Shown here: piece after piece, positions 54,501-63,239 of the stretch
Position numbering within the stretch: position 1 is the first letter of the stretch
Layout of the letters: every line of letters begins with the position of its first letter
Assembly (NCBI RefSeq): GCF_040183065.1
Contig: NC_091132.1
Coordinates: forward strand, 160,725,602-160,789,601
Length of the DNA stretch: 64,000 bases
Source of the DNA: Periplaneta americana
Lineage: Eukaryota; Arthropoda; Insecta; Blattodea; Blattidae
Direction: 5' to 3'
Program-made: the position numbers and the translations under genes
Notes under the pieces: generated by a model
What the model saw: only the letters and a program-made list of their open reading frames with translations
What the model was told of the DNA's origin: nothing
Databases searched by the model: none

Positions 54501-55082
54501 TTCAAATGCGATGTGTGTGCAAAATGTTTCTCACAATCGGGATCTCTGAAAAATCACGCCCTCTTACATACAGGCGAGCGACCATTCAAATGTGATGTCT
54601 GCGGGAAGTGTTTCTCTGATAGGGGAAATTTGAAAACCCACAACCGCATACACACTGGGGAAAAGCCTTTCATATGCAATGTGTGTGGAAATTGTTTCTC
54701 ACAATCAGGACAACTGAAAAGACATGCTCTCGTACACACAATCGAGACAACAGTTAAATGCGATATGTGCGGAAAGTATTTTTCCTGTTCTAAAAATCTT
54801 GCAAGACATACTCGCCTACACACAGGAGCACAGCCATTCAAATGTGATGTGTGTGGGAAGTGTTTCTCTTACTCGGAATCTTTAAACACTCACGTCCGCA
54901 TACATACAGGTGAAAGACCATATAAATGCGACGTCTGTGGGAAATGTTTCTCTGACAGAAGGTGTATGATAATACACACACGCATTCACACAGGGGAGAA
55001 GCCTTTTAAATGCGATGTGTGTGCACAGTGTTTTTCACAATCTGTGCAACTAAAAAGACACGCTCTCGTAACACACAGGTGA
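43205..55082 (+). CDS. C2H2 poly-zinc-finger protein, gene 2 (four coding exons, 397 aa)
   Basis: Exons join as 43205-43288, 47502-47621, 52276-52358 and 54176-55082 with GT-AG borders and one frame. Exon 1 encodes [16 protein letters not shown], exon 2 [19 protein letters not shown], exon 3 [16 protein letters not shown]. Exon 4 has a 70-residue linker then eight C2H2 fingers. The protein is a probable nuclear DNA-binding regulator and a tandem paralogue of gene 1, with identical intron phases. SUMO-type motifs IKME, IKEE and IKFE fall at the same places as IKKE, IKTE and IKIE of gene 1. The last finger ends ALVTHR then stop; the expected TGER linker continues in another frame, so the C terminus was shortened by a one-base slip. 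A non-coding 5' exon must lie upstream because an acceptor precedes the ATG. Confidence 0.88.
43289..43915. other. No feature recognised (gene 2 intron 1)
   Basis: AT-rich. The ORF at 43580-43792 has no recognisable motif. Confidence 0.5.
43920..44470 (-). pseudogene. Decayed Tc1/mariner-superfamily (IS630-like) transposase
   Basis: The minus-strand N part reads [36 protein letters not shown] and [11 protein letters not shown], a helix-turn-helix half. The C part, in another frame, reads [17 protein letters not shown]-like and then [19 protein letters not shown], parallel to PDLTPLDFFLWG and following segments. The central part is missing and no TIRs were found. Confidence 0.6.
45014..46016 (-). 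mobile_element. LINE family A copy with 13-bp TSD
   Basis: The duplication TTAAATTCGTTAT is perfect (45001-45013 and 46017-46029). The minus strand runs from the RT ([29 protein letters not shown]) through [34 protein letters not shown] and [19 protein letters not shown] to a (GTAA)n tail. Frame changes make it dead. An expanded (CA)n lies at about 45067-45083. Confidence 0.88.
46030..46247. other. Gene 2 intron 1 sequence, no further feature
   Basis: Short unique segment between the LINE and the mini SINE insertion. Confidence 0.5.
46248..46287 (+). mobile_element. Ultra-short SINE tail insertion, 40 bp
   Basis: The insert is ATGTTGATACAGCGTCGTAA followed by AATAACCC and an A-rich end, the SINE 3' tail. 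A perfect 13-bp duplication AACTAGGAGTTCC flanks it (46235-46247 and 46288-46300). Confidence 0.8.
46355..46815 (+). mobile_element. LINE family A copy with internal deletion
   Basis: The first part (about 46355-46530) has the 5'-region words GGTGTGGTCCTCCAGCTTGG, GGGCTAACAACCCAT and GGAATGGGACTGATTCTCTG, which I associate with the start of such LINEs. It passes at about 46530 directly into the C-terminal block (AGACGTTTGAGATGGGCGGG to the stop region) and a (GTAA)n tail. Thus most of ORF2 is absent, by deletion or template jumping. Confidence 0.65.
46816..47501. other. No feature recognised (gene 2 intron 1)
   Basis: Unique-looking sequence. The 46907-47128 ORF lacks recognisable motifs. 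Confidence 0.45.
47502..47621 (+). CDS. Gene 2 coding exon 2
   Basis: The acceptor GTTCTGCAG ends at 47501 and the donor GTGAGT starts at 47622. It is 120 nt, phase 0 to 0, encoding [19 protein letters not shown] to LKCEVE. It is six codons shorter than the gene 1 exon, with the difference near its end. Confidence 0.88.
47622..47984. other. No feature recognised
   Basis: Start of gene 2 intron 2. Confidence 0.5.
47995..48262 (-). mobile_element. tRNA-derived SINE with 10-bp TSD
   Basis: The duplication CATTTAACAT is perfect (47985-47994 and 48263-48272). The minus-strand head is CGTGGCTCAGTCGGTTAAGG with B-box GGTTCGATCCC. The body includes GTTTTTTCCGAGGTTTTCCC and GGCGAATCCTCGGCC, and the tail AGCGTCGTTAAATAACCGAC. 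Confidence 0.92.
48504..48534. repeat. (AT)n microsatellite
   Basis: About 15 AT units. Confidence 0.95.
48959..49129. repeat. Near-perfect palindrome of a tRNA-like SINE head
   Basis: Arms 48959-49034 and 49055-49129 are complementary except for one missing base, with a 20-bp spacer. The minus strand across the spacer and left arm reads GCGCTCAGTTGGTTAGAGTG to GGTTCGATTCCCGGTGCCGG, with A and B boxes. It is not a tRNA gene: the acceptor stem is absent. Confidence 0.9.
49130..50390. other. No feature recognised
   Basis: Internal part of the candidate MULE-like element and gene 2 intron 2. No coding sense. Confidence 0.45.
51133..51474 (-). mobile_element. tRNA-derived SINE, CACGGGCTGTAGCGCCAC-tail type, 342 bp
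   Basis: A perfect 13-bp duplication CATAATTTACTAA flanks it (51120-51132 and 51475-51487). The minus-strand head is GCCGTGGCGTCGCGGTCTAA, with B-box-like GGTTCGAGTTC. The 3' end contains GGCCCTTCACGGGCTGTAGC, a tail I recognise as widespread in insect SINEs. Confidence 0.9.
51490..51640 (-). mobile_element. Solo tRNA-like SINE unit
   Basis: It shares ACAGAATAATATCTGTTATA, AATATTTGAGGAG and the minus-strand head CCGTAGCTCAGTGGAGAGCA with the tandem units at 32433-33283. Confidence 0.7.
51641..52275. other. No feature recognised
   Basis: AT-rich end of gene 2 intron 2. Confidence 0.5.
52276..52358 (+). CDS. Gene 2 coding exon 3
   Basis: The acceptor TCTACTTTCAG ends at 52275 and the donor GTAAGT starts at 52359. 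It is 83 nt, encoding [20 protein letters not shown] and onward, and ends after two bases of a codon, as in gene 1. Confidence 0.87.
52450..53505. repeat. 52-bp minisatellite, about 20 units, in intron 3
   Basis: The unit contains TATCCAACATATGGATCGGG, TTATTCATACGGACAGCTCA and ATGTATACTTAG. Units in the middle (about 52680-53080) alternate ATCAGG and ATCGGG, giving a 104-bp higher-order repeat. Edge units are more diverged. Confidence 0.95.
53506..54175. other. End of gene 2 intron 3; possible dispersed repeat at its start
   Basis: The start (GAGTGTTTCAGGAGGAATAG, then ATTTTAGGGGGTGATAGTAT) resembles an insect dispersed repeat I have seen in other genomes; this is a memory-based, weak call. 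The rest is not recognised. Confidence 0.35.
54176..55082 (+). CDS. Gene 2 exon 4: eight-finger C2H2 array
   Basis: The acceptor TTTTCATTTCAG ends at 54175; one base completes the split Ser codon, then [18 protein letters not shown]. Eight CX2C/HX3-4H fingers follow from [12 protein letters not shown]. Finger 4 to 5 has a degenerate linker (TIETTVKCD), and finger 8 ends HALVTHR and the stop. Fingers 1 and 5, 3 and 7, and 2, 4 and 8 resemble each other ([50 protein letters not shown]), pointing to block duplication of fingers. Confidence 0.92.
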
Positions 55083-55400
55083 GAGATCACCTAAGGACGA
55101 TGTGTGTGGAAAATATATTTCTTGGTCGAGACACCTTGCAAAACATAATATTCTACACAGAGGAGATGAGGCATTCAGATGCTATGTTGCAAAGTGTTAC
55201 TTAGAACCGTGACTTTCCCACATACATTAGGCGAGAGACCATTCATGTCTTTGGAAAGTGTTTTTCTCACAGGAAAAATGTAAAGGTACACACAGAGCAG
55301 AAGATTTTCAAACGTGGTGTGTGTGTGTGAAAAGTATGTTTCACAACCTGTGCAAACAGAAAAACTCTCTCTTAACAAACATTGAAGAGATCATTTAAAT
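55076..55400 (+). pseudogene. Decayed zinc fingers downstream of gene 2 stop
   Basis: In the frame shifted by one base after CTCGTAACACACAGG, the sequence reads [36 protein letters not shown], then GERPF-like and VCVCEKYVSQPVQTEKLSLN. These are three to four eroded fingers. An extra A (GTAACACAC for GTACACAC) explains the loss of frame. Confidence 0.75.
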
Positions 55401-55494
55401 AGACGAATTCGAAGAATTTCAGAATTCATACACAGCTAACATAAGCGGCAAAGGATAAATTTAAAGGTGTAAGTTTGGTCTGGAAAAGTAAGAA

Positions 55495-55500
55495 AATAAA
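55495..55500 (+). promoter_or_regulatory. Candidate polyadenylation signal of gene 2
   Basis: AATAAA about 410 bp after the stop, followed by an A tract. Confidence 0.3.
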
Positions 55501-55599
55501 AAAAAAATATAGTGGAATCCTTCTTAACCGGCAACAAACTGGGATAGTTCCGGATACGAGATTTTGCCGGATAATTGAATAAATACCAGTATATATTTA

Positions 55600-55623
55600 T
55601 ACACACACACACACACACACACA
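55600..55623. repeat. (AC)n microsatellite
   Basis: Twelve AC units. Confidence 0.95.
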
Positions 55624-55651
55624 AATTCGTATTTCATGGTCGCAAATGTTG

Positions 55652-56310
55652 AAATACTTACTGGCTTTTAAGCAACCCAGAGGTTCATTGCCGCCCTCAC
55701 ATAAGCCCACCATTGGTCCCTATCCTGAGCAAGATTAATCCAGTCTCTACCATCATACCCCATCTCCCTCGGATCCATTTTAATATTTTCCCATCTACGT
55801 CTCGGCCTCCCCAAGGGTCCGGCCTCCCAACTAACACTACATATATTTCAGGATTTGCCGATACGTGCTATATACCCTGCCCATCTCAAACGTTTGGGTT
55901 TAATGTTCCTAATTATATCAGGTGAAGAATACAATGGACAGTTCTGCGTTATGTAACTTTCTCTATTCTGCTGTAACGTCATCCCTTTTAGCCCCAAATA
56001 TTTTCTTCAGAATCTTATTCTCAAACATCCTTAATCTCTGTTCCTCTCTCAAAGTGAGAGTCCAACTTGCACACCCATATGGAAGAACCGGTAATATAAC
56101 TGTTTTATAAATTCTAACTTTCAGATTTTTTGACAGGCCAGATGACCAAAGCTTCTCAACCGAATAATAACACGCATTCCCCTTATGTATTCTGCGTTTA
56201 ATTTCCTCCCGAGTGTCATTTATATTTATTACTGTTGCTCCAAGATATTTGAATTCTTCCACCTCTTCAAAAGATAAATCTCCACTCATTATATTCCCAT
56301 TTCGTACAAT
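55652..56310 (-). mobile_element. LINE family A copy, 3' part; interrupted by a DNA transposon
   Basis: The minus strand encodes GDLSFEEVEEFKYLGATV, KNLKVRIYKTVILPVLPYG and TLREEQRLRMFENKILKKIF. It stops at TTCGTACAAT. The continuing LINE sequence, starting ATATTCTGGTCACGAG, resumes at 59559 after a 3.25-kb insertion. Confidence 0.87.
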
Positions 56311-57059
56311 CGTCGCTTTGGTAGTGAATGGTTCTATTCCACAGTGAGCAAGTTTGGAGATAAAGCGATTTGAAATTTTTGTGCAATCAGAAAAACTACA
56401 TTATTTAACATTATGAGAGTAAATTCGAATTGAAATGGATTTTATGTTCTCATACAATTAAGAAGAATGCTATACTATGTTTCATTCCATTAAAATATTT
56501 TAATATCAAACTTATAGTTTATAATGTGGCTTAGAACCTTTCATCATATTTATTAATGAGGAATTATCTAACTTAAATTATGAAAGGACATAACCCAAAT
56601 CTGATAATATGAAAAAAAGTATTGTAGATGATGCTAAAGACATGTATTTTATTTAAAATATTATCAATCCTTTCTGGCATCAATATTTATTTGCAGCACA
56701 AGACAAAAAACCGTTCCAAATGTTATTATTCAAGGGTTCCTCAACCTCATTTAAGGCCCAAAAATAAATTAATGTCAAATATCTTTAGGTAGTACAGAAA
56801 TGTTTTCAAATTAAGAATTTACACTTAAACTATAGGCCCACATACTATATTTTTTAAATTCAGATAAACTGCTTTTGAAAAAGTGTTGTACACAGACGTG
56901 AAAGGGCTAATACTACATTGAACAAATGATACAAGCATTAATTTATTATATATGTCATCTTCTTCTGATGACGTTACTGTCTCTTGAGTAGAGTATACTG
57001 TTATCACTAGTAAGAAAATCTGTTTCTCTTCGTTTAGGTATTTTTTGTCACTGTGATGG

Positions 57060-59162
57060 TTCAAAATTCTAGGTCACTCAATCTTTCTTGAAAAATATGC
57101 GGGTTGAATTTCCTTTTCTGTATTGCAACTATTTTACCTTCAACCAATTTAGTGTACCTCCATCGTCATAATTGTTCTTATTAATTATCAGTCGAGCAGA
57201 AAAGCTCTTAAAATCAAAGAAATCACCGAAGTCCATTTCAACTACCCTATGGAAAGGGTTTTATATTTTGGCTGTTCGGCCAATAGTATACCATCTATCT
57301 GGGGTAAAAATATCAGTCTTGTCTCCTCTACCTTCAATGGCAGAATAGATGCTATCACATTCCATTTCAAAATGACCAGAATCCATAAATTATTGATTAA
57401 TCACGTTGATAGGTAACATCGTTACAGCACGCAGAAACATAGCCACATTTATACGGTTACGGTTTTGTCCTGATGCTGAATCCAAATAGTCGCTTCTTGT
57501 ACTACTGGATGAAGATTTCTTTAAGTTTCCCAAAGACACATTGCTATTTCTGAGGATCTTCATGCCACATAAAATTTACAGTCTCAGAGTTGCCCAAGTT
57601 ATCTGTAGTGAAATTAAAAGTTTTCAATTTCTGTATGTAATATAAAAATTGGAGATTTATCCTTCGTAGAGGTGGAAAAATTCAAATATCTTGGAGCAAC
57701 AGTAACAAATATAAATGACACTCGGGAGGAAATTAAACGCAGAATAAATATGGGAAATGCGTGTTATTATTCGGTTGAGAAGCTCTTATCATCCAGTCTG
57801 CTTTCGATAAATCTGAAAGTTAGAATTTATAAAACAGTTATATTACCGGTTCTTCTGTATGGTTGTGAAACTTGGACTCTCACTCTGAGAGAGGAACATA
57901 GGTTCAGGGTGTTTGAGAATAAGGTGCTAAGGAAAATATTTGGGGCTAAGCGGGATGAAGTTACAGGAGAATGGAGAAAGTTACACAACACAGAACTGCA
58001 CGCATTGTATTCTTCACCTGACATAATTAGGAACATTAAATCCAGACGTTTGAGATGGGCAGGGCATGTAGCACGTATGGGCGAATCCAGAAATGCATAT
58101 AGAGTGTTAGTTGGGAGACCGGAGGGAAAAAGACCTTTAGGGAGGCCGAGACGTAGATGGGAGGATAATATTAAAATGGATTTGAGGGAGGTGGGGTATG
58201 ATAGAGACTGGATTAATCTTGCACAGGATAGGGACCGCTGGCGGGCTTATGTGAGGGTGGCAATGAACCTTCGGGTTCCTTAAAAGCCATTTGTAAGTAA
58301 GTAAGTAAGTATGTAATATAGTTTTCCAATATTCGACGCTGGTGGTGTGACAAGAATTTTTTACACAAACATTGTGAAACAGAAAAATGAATTTTCAGAT
58401 TTAGCTCTTCTTTTATTAGCTATTTTATATTCATTTGCTTCCTGTTTCCTAGCCACATCCAGATCCATATTTTTCTTGAAGTTCTTGTTATCCTGCCTCA
58501 TCTTTGTTATTAAAAGCATACAGAAATCACATTGATCCTTTTTCGGCTTGTGGAAACCATAATTAAATACGGTGGTGATTTTTTTTTATAATAACTGGCC
58601 TTCTCAGGAGTTACGCCAAGTTCTGCACAGTATTCTTTATAGTCACTGTATAGCCTGTTTTCGGATAAGCCAGAAGCAAGGTACTTCATTTTAGTAGAAC
58701 TTCGACAGTAATGTGAATGATACTGCTGGTAATGGCTTTATATTACGAGACCTTATCATGTTTTTCGCACTCTCTGTTTTCTTGTATGGTAGGAGTTTCT
58801 TGCCCCTTTATCTGTCTCTACTGTTCCGGTATTTGTAATTTATTTTGAACATTATGTTTCCATTTTGTCGAATTTGGTTTCCTTTTCTTAGTTAAATTGC
58901 TGTCCTCTGTTATATCTTCATTCCTCTCGCTTATCTGATTTTTCTCAACTTGTTCTGTTATCTTCTGTCCATCAGAGTGTGCTGGTGATTCTAAATTATC
59001 TTCAGAAGTTGGCCCTTCATCATCCCCTTCTGGATGGTATGGCCGATCATAATCACTTATATCCCCAAATAATTCATCACTACTGTTTTCAAAGTCTGGA
59101 TTTATGTCAGTTTTACTAGAAGTTGACTTTGATGGCTCAGTACACAAAAAATAATCAAACAA
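57060..59162 (-). pseudogene. Decayed transposase of the DUF7869-like type
   Basis: From the N end (59162): an acidic ORF with SDELFGDISDYDRPYHPEGD and KKRKPNSTKWKHNVQNKL; then, in shifting frames, KYLASGLSENRLYSDYKEYC, NYGFHKPKKDQCDFCML (CxxC after HxPKKDQC), and KILVTPPASNIGK before the nested LINE. After it come NSETVNFMWHEDPQ, SASGQNRNRINVAMFLRAV, SGHFEMECDSIYSAIEGRGD, RWYTIGRTAK and VEMDFGDFFDFKSFS. I recognise the order FMWHE, GQNRNR, GH-ECDS as that of many uncharacterised arthropod proteins with a DUF7869-type domain. Several stops and shifts make it dead. Confidence 0.72.
57645..58308 (+). mobile_element. LINE family A copy nested in the transposon, 12-bp TSD
   Basis: The duplication GTATGTAATATA is perfect (57633-57644 and 58309-58320). 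Its 203-aa open frame runs from MEKFKYLGATVTNINDTREE through [20 protein letters not shown] and [20 protein letters not shown] to NLRVP, then a (GTAA)n tail. No break is seen, so this is the youngest-looking copy of the family here, though it is strongly 5' truncated. Confidence 0.92.
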
Positions 59163-59558
59163 TGGTGCCGCAAGTCTAAATTTCTCAGCTTCCAGAAATT
59201 AAAAATAAGATAATTTAAGCATTTTATGTGGTTTAAGTCTCTTCACAATTCACGACCTTTCGAGCATTCCTGTTCAAATGAAATTGTGAATGGATGTAAG
59301 GCACTTCACAACCGTACAAACGTTCCAGCATTTTTCCTTCCAATGGAACTGTGAATGGATGTAAGACACTTAGGTCTATTCACAACTCAGTAATTGTGGT
59401 ATAGGGCTTTTCACAAAATTCAAACATCTCCTCATTTTTTAAACTAATCGCATTTTACCTTTAACAAATGTAAAATTTAGACTTCTTAGACTCCATAAAT
59501 GGTTTTAAGTCAAAAATCAAAATTTTGTGGGTTAGGCCCCTTCACCACCAAAGCGACG

Positions 59559-59661
59559 CAATATTCTGGTCACGAGACATAATCATATACTTTGTCTTTT
59601 CAGAATTTACTTCCAAAGCTATTTCTTTATTTGCTTCAAGTAAAATTCCCGTGTTTTCCCT
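59559..59661 (-). mobile_element. Continuation of the interrupted LINE family A copy
   Basis: It matches the RT-downstream part (minus strand: [20 protein letters not shown] and YMIMSRDQNI) directly adjoining, in family sequence, the end at 56310. Confidence 0.85.
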
Positions 59662-59969
59662 GAAGAGAAAACTGTTTGTTTTGGTGTCCCATGCAACCTC
59701 CCGGAGTTTCTCGGTTTAATTACTTTTCATCCTTTATACAAGCAGCTTTCTATATCATCTGATGCCCTTACTGCTGGAGATCCTGGCCACGCACATTGTC
59801 AGTTTCACTATGTAAAAAATTTGGCCCGAAGTTCACAGATGCATAGTCATTTTGACGACCATTCTGTCTTGCATTGAAGAAAGCGGTTTATTTGTATTTT
59901 ATAATTGCTAATGTAATACATTTGTTCTCTACACTATTATAAACATACAAAATAATGTTGACCTCTCTT

Positions 59970-60125
59970 AACGTCCATCTTTACATACAAAACAGCGTAT
60001 TGTTTGGTGTTCACCACATAATGTTCTGGAACATTTGTAACAAAATACTTTCGTCATCCTCTTCTTCTTGACATGTTCACATGAAGTACTGTTGGTGTCT
60101 GGCAACTTTGTCTGTGGAAGAGAAG
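59970..60125 (-). pseudogene. piggyBac-like C-terminal cysteine-rich tail
   Basis: The minus strand reads TKLPDTNSTSCEHVKKKRMT, KVFCYKCSRTLCGEHQT and IRCFVCKDGR then a stop. The CxxC, LCxxH and CxxC order is that of the zinc-binding tail of piggyBac-type transposases. The catalytic part is absent. Confidence 0.5.
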
Positions 60126-60372
60126 TAAACAAGCTAGTGATGGGGGAGAGGAGCTGGATACATCTGAACTAGACTAGACGTCATTTCGGAAAACGGTTAG
60201 CTTCTATATGCGCCGTAGCATTTCTGCTATGTGACGTCACAAGCTTATACAGTAGAACCAATCAGAATCAGTCTATAACAAGCACTTCCTGAGTTCGTTT
60301 GTTCACGTGCGAGTGTTTCAATACATTGAATAAGTAAAACTAACATTTACTATGTGTATGTAAGGTAAATAA

Positions 60373-60600
60373 ATGGAAGAAGTGACTGTAAAAACACAAG
60401 TATTACACAAGCAGGCGCGGAAAATAGTGTTTAAGGTGTATAATTATTATAAAAACGTTAACGAGCAGAACGCTGCCGGCCATCTTGATGCTGGCAGCAA
60501 CGTTGCCAACGTGCAAGAAACGACTGCAGAAGCATGTGGTGTGGGATTGAGAAACGTGCAAAGAATATTGTTAGTGAAGGAAAGAGGGTTTGTTTGGTGT
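60373..60600 (+). pseudogene. IS630/Tc1-like transposase N-terminal fragment
   Basis: The plus strand encodes KQARKIVFKVYNYYKNVNEQ, then NVANVQETTAEACGVGLRNV and QRILLVKERG, a helix-turn-helix start of the same family as 63240-63870. It is not followed by a catalytic core. The rest of the ORF to 60780 lies over the 3' flank of an opposite-strand element. Confidence 0.6.
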
Positions 60601-60794
60601 CATGCTTACAGTAATCAACGGCTAAGGTCATTATTGTCTTTTGATAATTTAAATTCTCTCCTGCGCTATTTGTATTGCACGTGCGTGAAGTACGATGTGG
60701 CAATGTTGTACGCTGCCTTACTCTCTCTATCTGTCTCGACGCAAACGCTAGCAGATAACCCGCCTTCCGAATTGCCGTGAACTCTAGCTTCGTT

Positions 60795-61320
60795 GTTACT
60801 ATCACTGTCAGTGTCCAGGTTGATTATTATACTGTCTATTACATCTGGAACAATGCCATCTCTCTCCCATTACTGTTCCTCGAGCGTTTCCACATGCTGA
60901 TATAAACCACCCCAGGCTTCTCCAGTAACTTTTAATGACAAATCTGCTGTAACATTGTACACTCTAATGAATCTTTTCATTTTAGACCAAGCAAGTTATA
61001 ACGTATTTAGGTTACATGTATGGGGGCAGACGAAGCACAGAGTGTCCATAACCAGCTACAATGTTGTCAAACTTGAAAATTTTTTCTTTTGGCTGTAATG
61101 ACTGAATTAAAGCATACAACTCAGATTTTCACATGCCCTCATTACACTCTACTCCCTTCTTGTGTAACCACGATAGTATGTCCTGTATCACAGAGTAAGG
61201 AGTCGGTGGTTTAACAATTTGGATGGAATGGTATGATTAATTGTCCAATACAATTACAGATTGCGGAGGAAGATTCGGAATTAATTGCTGCATTGTCCAT
61301 TTCTAAAAATGTTGGCTGTT
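60795..61320 (-). pseudogene. IS630/Tc1-like transposase C-terminal half
   Basis: Minus-strand pieces are QQLIPNLPPQSVIVLDN (catalytic Asp), KPPTPYSVIQDILSWLHKKG, KSELYALIQSLQPKEKIFKF, GYGHSVLRLPPYM, then LAWSKMKRFIRVYNVTADL and HVETLEEQWERDGIVPDVID. The expected LNPIE glutamate region is damaged near 61015. Frame breaks show it is dead. It is probably the other half of the element at 63240-63870. Confidence 0.75.
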
Positions 61321-62033
61321 CATTTGTTAACTGTAATCTCACTAGAGGTTTTGATTTATCTAGAGAAAATCGAAACTCGAGTGGGATTTAATTGACTGTT
61401 ACACGATTAGAAGAGAGTATAAAAAGATTAGAAGTGACGAAGTACTCCAATACAATAAAATATTAATTGGCTTACGAAAATACAACTGTCTTCAAATGTA
61501 TTATTGTACCATCTCAACATTACAAATATTACGCCAGATGACAGGAGTGTGTTATGATTAGCTGTTTTCTTGTTATCAGTTGTGCCAACTATGGAATCTT
61601 CATCGAACTCTGTGGACGGTTACTAATCAAGAAGGCTTTGTTGATCCAGTTTCATTTTTATTAAAGCAGTTGCATTCCACTTCAATTATCCGGATCCCAG
61701 TAATCAACGTCACATGACAGATGATTTTCAATAAAGCTTAGTATTAAACAATCTCTGATCTGTGACTATCCATATCATATAGCAGAAGCTAGAACATACC
61801 TAAATAATATAAACAAATGTCAGAAAAGTTTTAATTAGCGATGATGAAATAAAAAATAAACATGAACAATTTTAAAAGGAGCAATTATTGAAATTAAAAT
61901 TTTAAAATTTGAATGTTTTAGTGGTTTGTTGGTTCAGTTGATATTGTATTGGACGTGTGCGTAAAAGAAGTGAAACTCGTTGATGTACATAGTGTATTCC
62001 TCAACTTATACAGGATTTCCGAATGGTGCTCTT
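61321..62033. other. No feature recognised
   Basis: Probably internal sequence between transposase halves or unrelated DNA. Confidence 0.4.
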
Positions 62034-62035
62034 CA

Positions 62036-62700
62036 TTTATTTATTTATGTCTATAACAGGGCAAAGCCCCAATTACAATAGACAGTACAGATATTTGTTT
62101 AAAAAAACATAGAATTGCATATAACATGAAAAAGAGATAAAACAGATACAAATGCAAGATACAAGTGTAATTACAAATAAAAAAACAAATAGATACTACC
62201 TAAATAAAAGACACAGGTATAGATATAAATGAAAAATACCAAATAAAAGTAAATTAAAAAGAGTTAAGTATAGATATCATAGCCAAAAATGTAAAATGCA
62301 GCAAATTGGCAAATTGGTAATTGGGAAATTACAGAGTAAATATAACACTATGTTAATAAATTCAATATGTTGTTGTTGTTTTCTAATGCCAGGATTTTGA
62401 GATGTTCCGAATCCATTTCTTGGTTTGATTTGCACAATGGACAGTTAGGGGACTGATATATTCCAATTCTATGCAGGTGTTTGGCCAAACAATCATGGCC
62501 TGTTGCCAATCTAAATGCAGCTACAGACGATTTTCGTGGTAAATCGGGAATTAACTGTGGATTTTGATGCAGAGAGTTCCATTTTTTCCCTTGGGATTGT
62601 GTTATTAAATTTTGTTTGTTGAAGTCTAAGTTTGTAGATTTAATAAATCTTTTCACAGAGTAATACGTAGATTTAGTAACAGGTCTTTAAGTAGCAGTGC
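62036..62700 (-). mobile_element. LINE 3' fragment with (ATTT)n tail
   Basis: The minus strand encodes FRLATGHDCLAKHLHRIGIY, QSPNCPLCKSNQEMDSEHL, the ORF2 cysteine/histidine end of an RNase H-type LINE. The 3' UTR extends to the ATTTATTTATTT tract at 62036. Insertion lies between the two IS630-like transposase halves. Confidence 0.78.
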
Positions 62701-63239
62701 TGCCCTTCTTTGCCCTTCAATATACAGTATTATATATTAGGCCTAATAAGCTTAAATTATTTATTTAAGAAATTCACTACTACAGAATATGTGTTCCAAT
62801 TTGTAAATAGGATTTCAGAGAAGATGCATAGCTATGACCAGTGATCTTTATTAATTCTTGTTCGTGAATGCCAATGAGAGTCATATTTGAAACTGCTGTG
62901 TATCGACTGGAGTGGTTTGTAATTTTTTTGTTTGTTTGTTTTTTTTTTTTTGACGTCCAGACCAGTGCAGTTTGAAATGTTGGCAAACAAAGAAACAAAT
63001 GCTAGGGTAGTGATAAAAATAAACAAATATTAGGGAAGCGATAAAATTAAACAAAACTAGGGACGCGATAAAATTGTGCGATAAGCAGCCATGATTGGAT
63101 GAAAGACATCCTTTCGTACAGTTTTATTGGTCAAAAATGGTATGACGTAGTAAAAGTGTAATAGTTCATGGTAATCCCCTGTTGTGCACTTACCCTAGTA
63201 TATGAGTTGAGCGTTGGGAAGAAACCCGTGTTTGCTACC
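62701..63239. other. No feature recognised
   Basis: AT-rich with a T/G tract near 62930. The short ORFs here look like chance. Confidence 0.45.

Larger units (their letters stand above)
56311..59558 (-). mobile_element. DNA transposon with 4-bp CAAT target duplication
   Basis: The TIRs are CGTCGCTTTGGTAGTGAA at 56311 and the complement of CGTCGCTTTGGTGGTGAA at 59558. CAAT is repeated at 56307-56310 and 59559-59562; the intact LINE at 45700-45710 has a single CAAT there. Without the nested LINE (57645-58320) the element is about 2.57 kb. It encodes a decayed transposase on the minus strand. Four-base TSDs occur in Sola-, Ginger- and Academ-like groups; assignment is open. Confidence 0.85.

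Noticed and set aside
55500-55580. Possible pogo/Tigger-like end (CCGGATACGAGATTTTGCCGG)
   Set aside because: The similarity is short and only from memory; no second end or transposase was found nearby.
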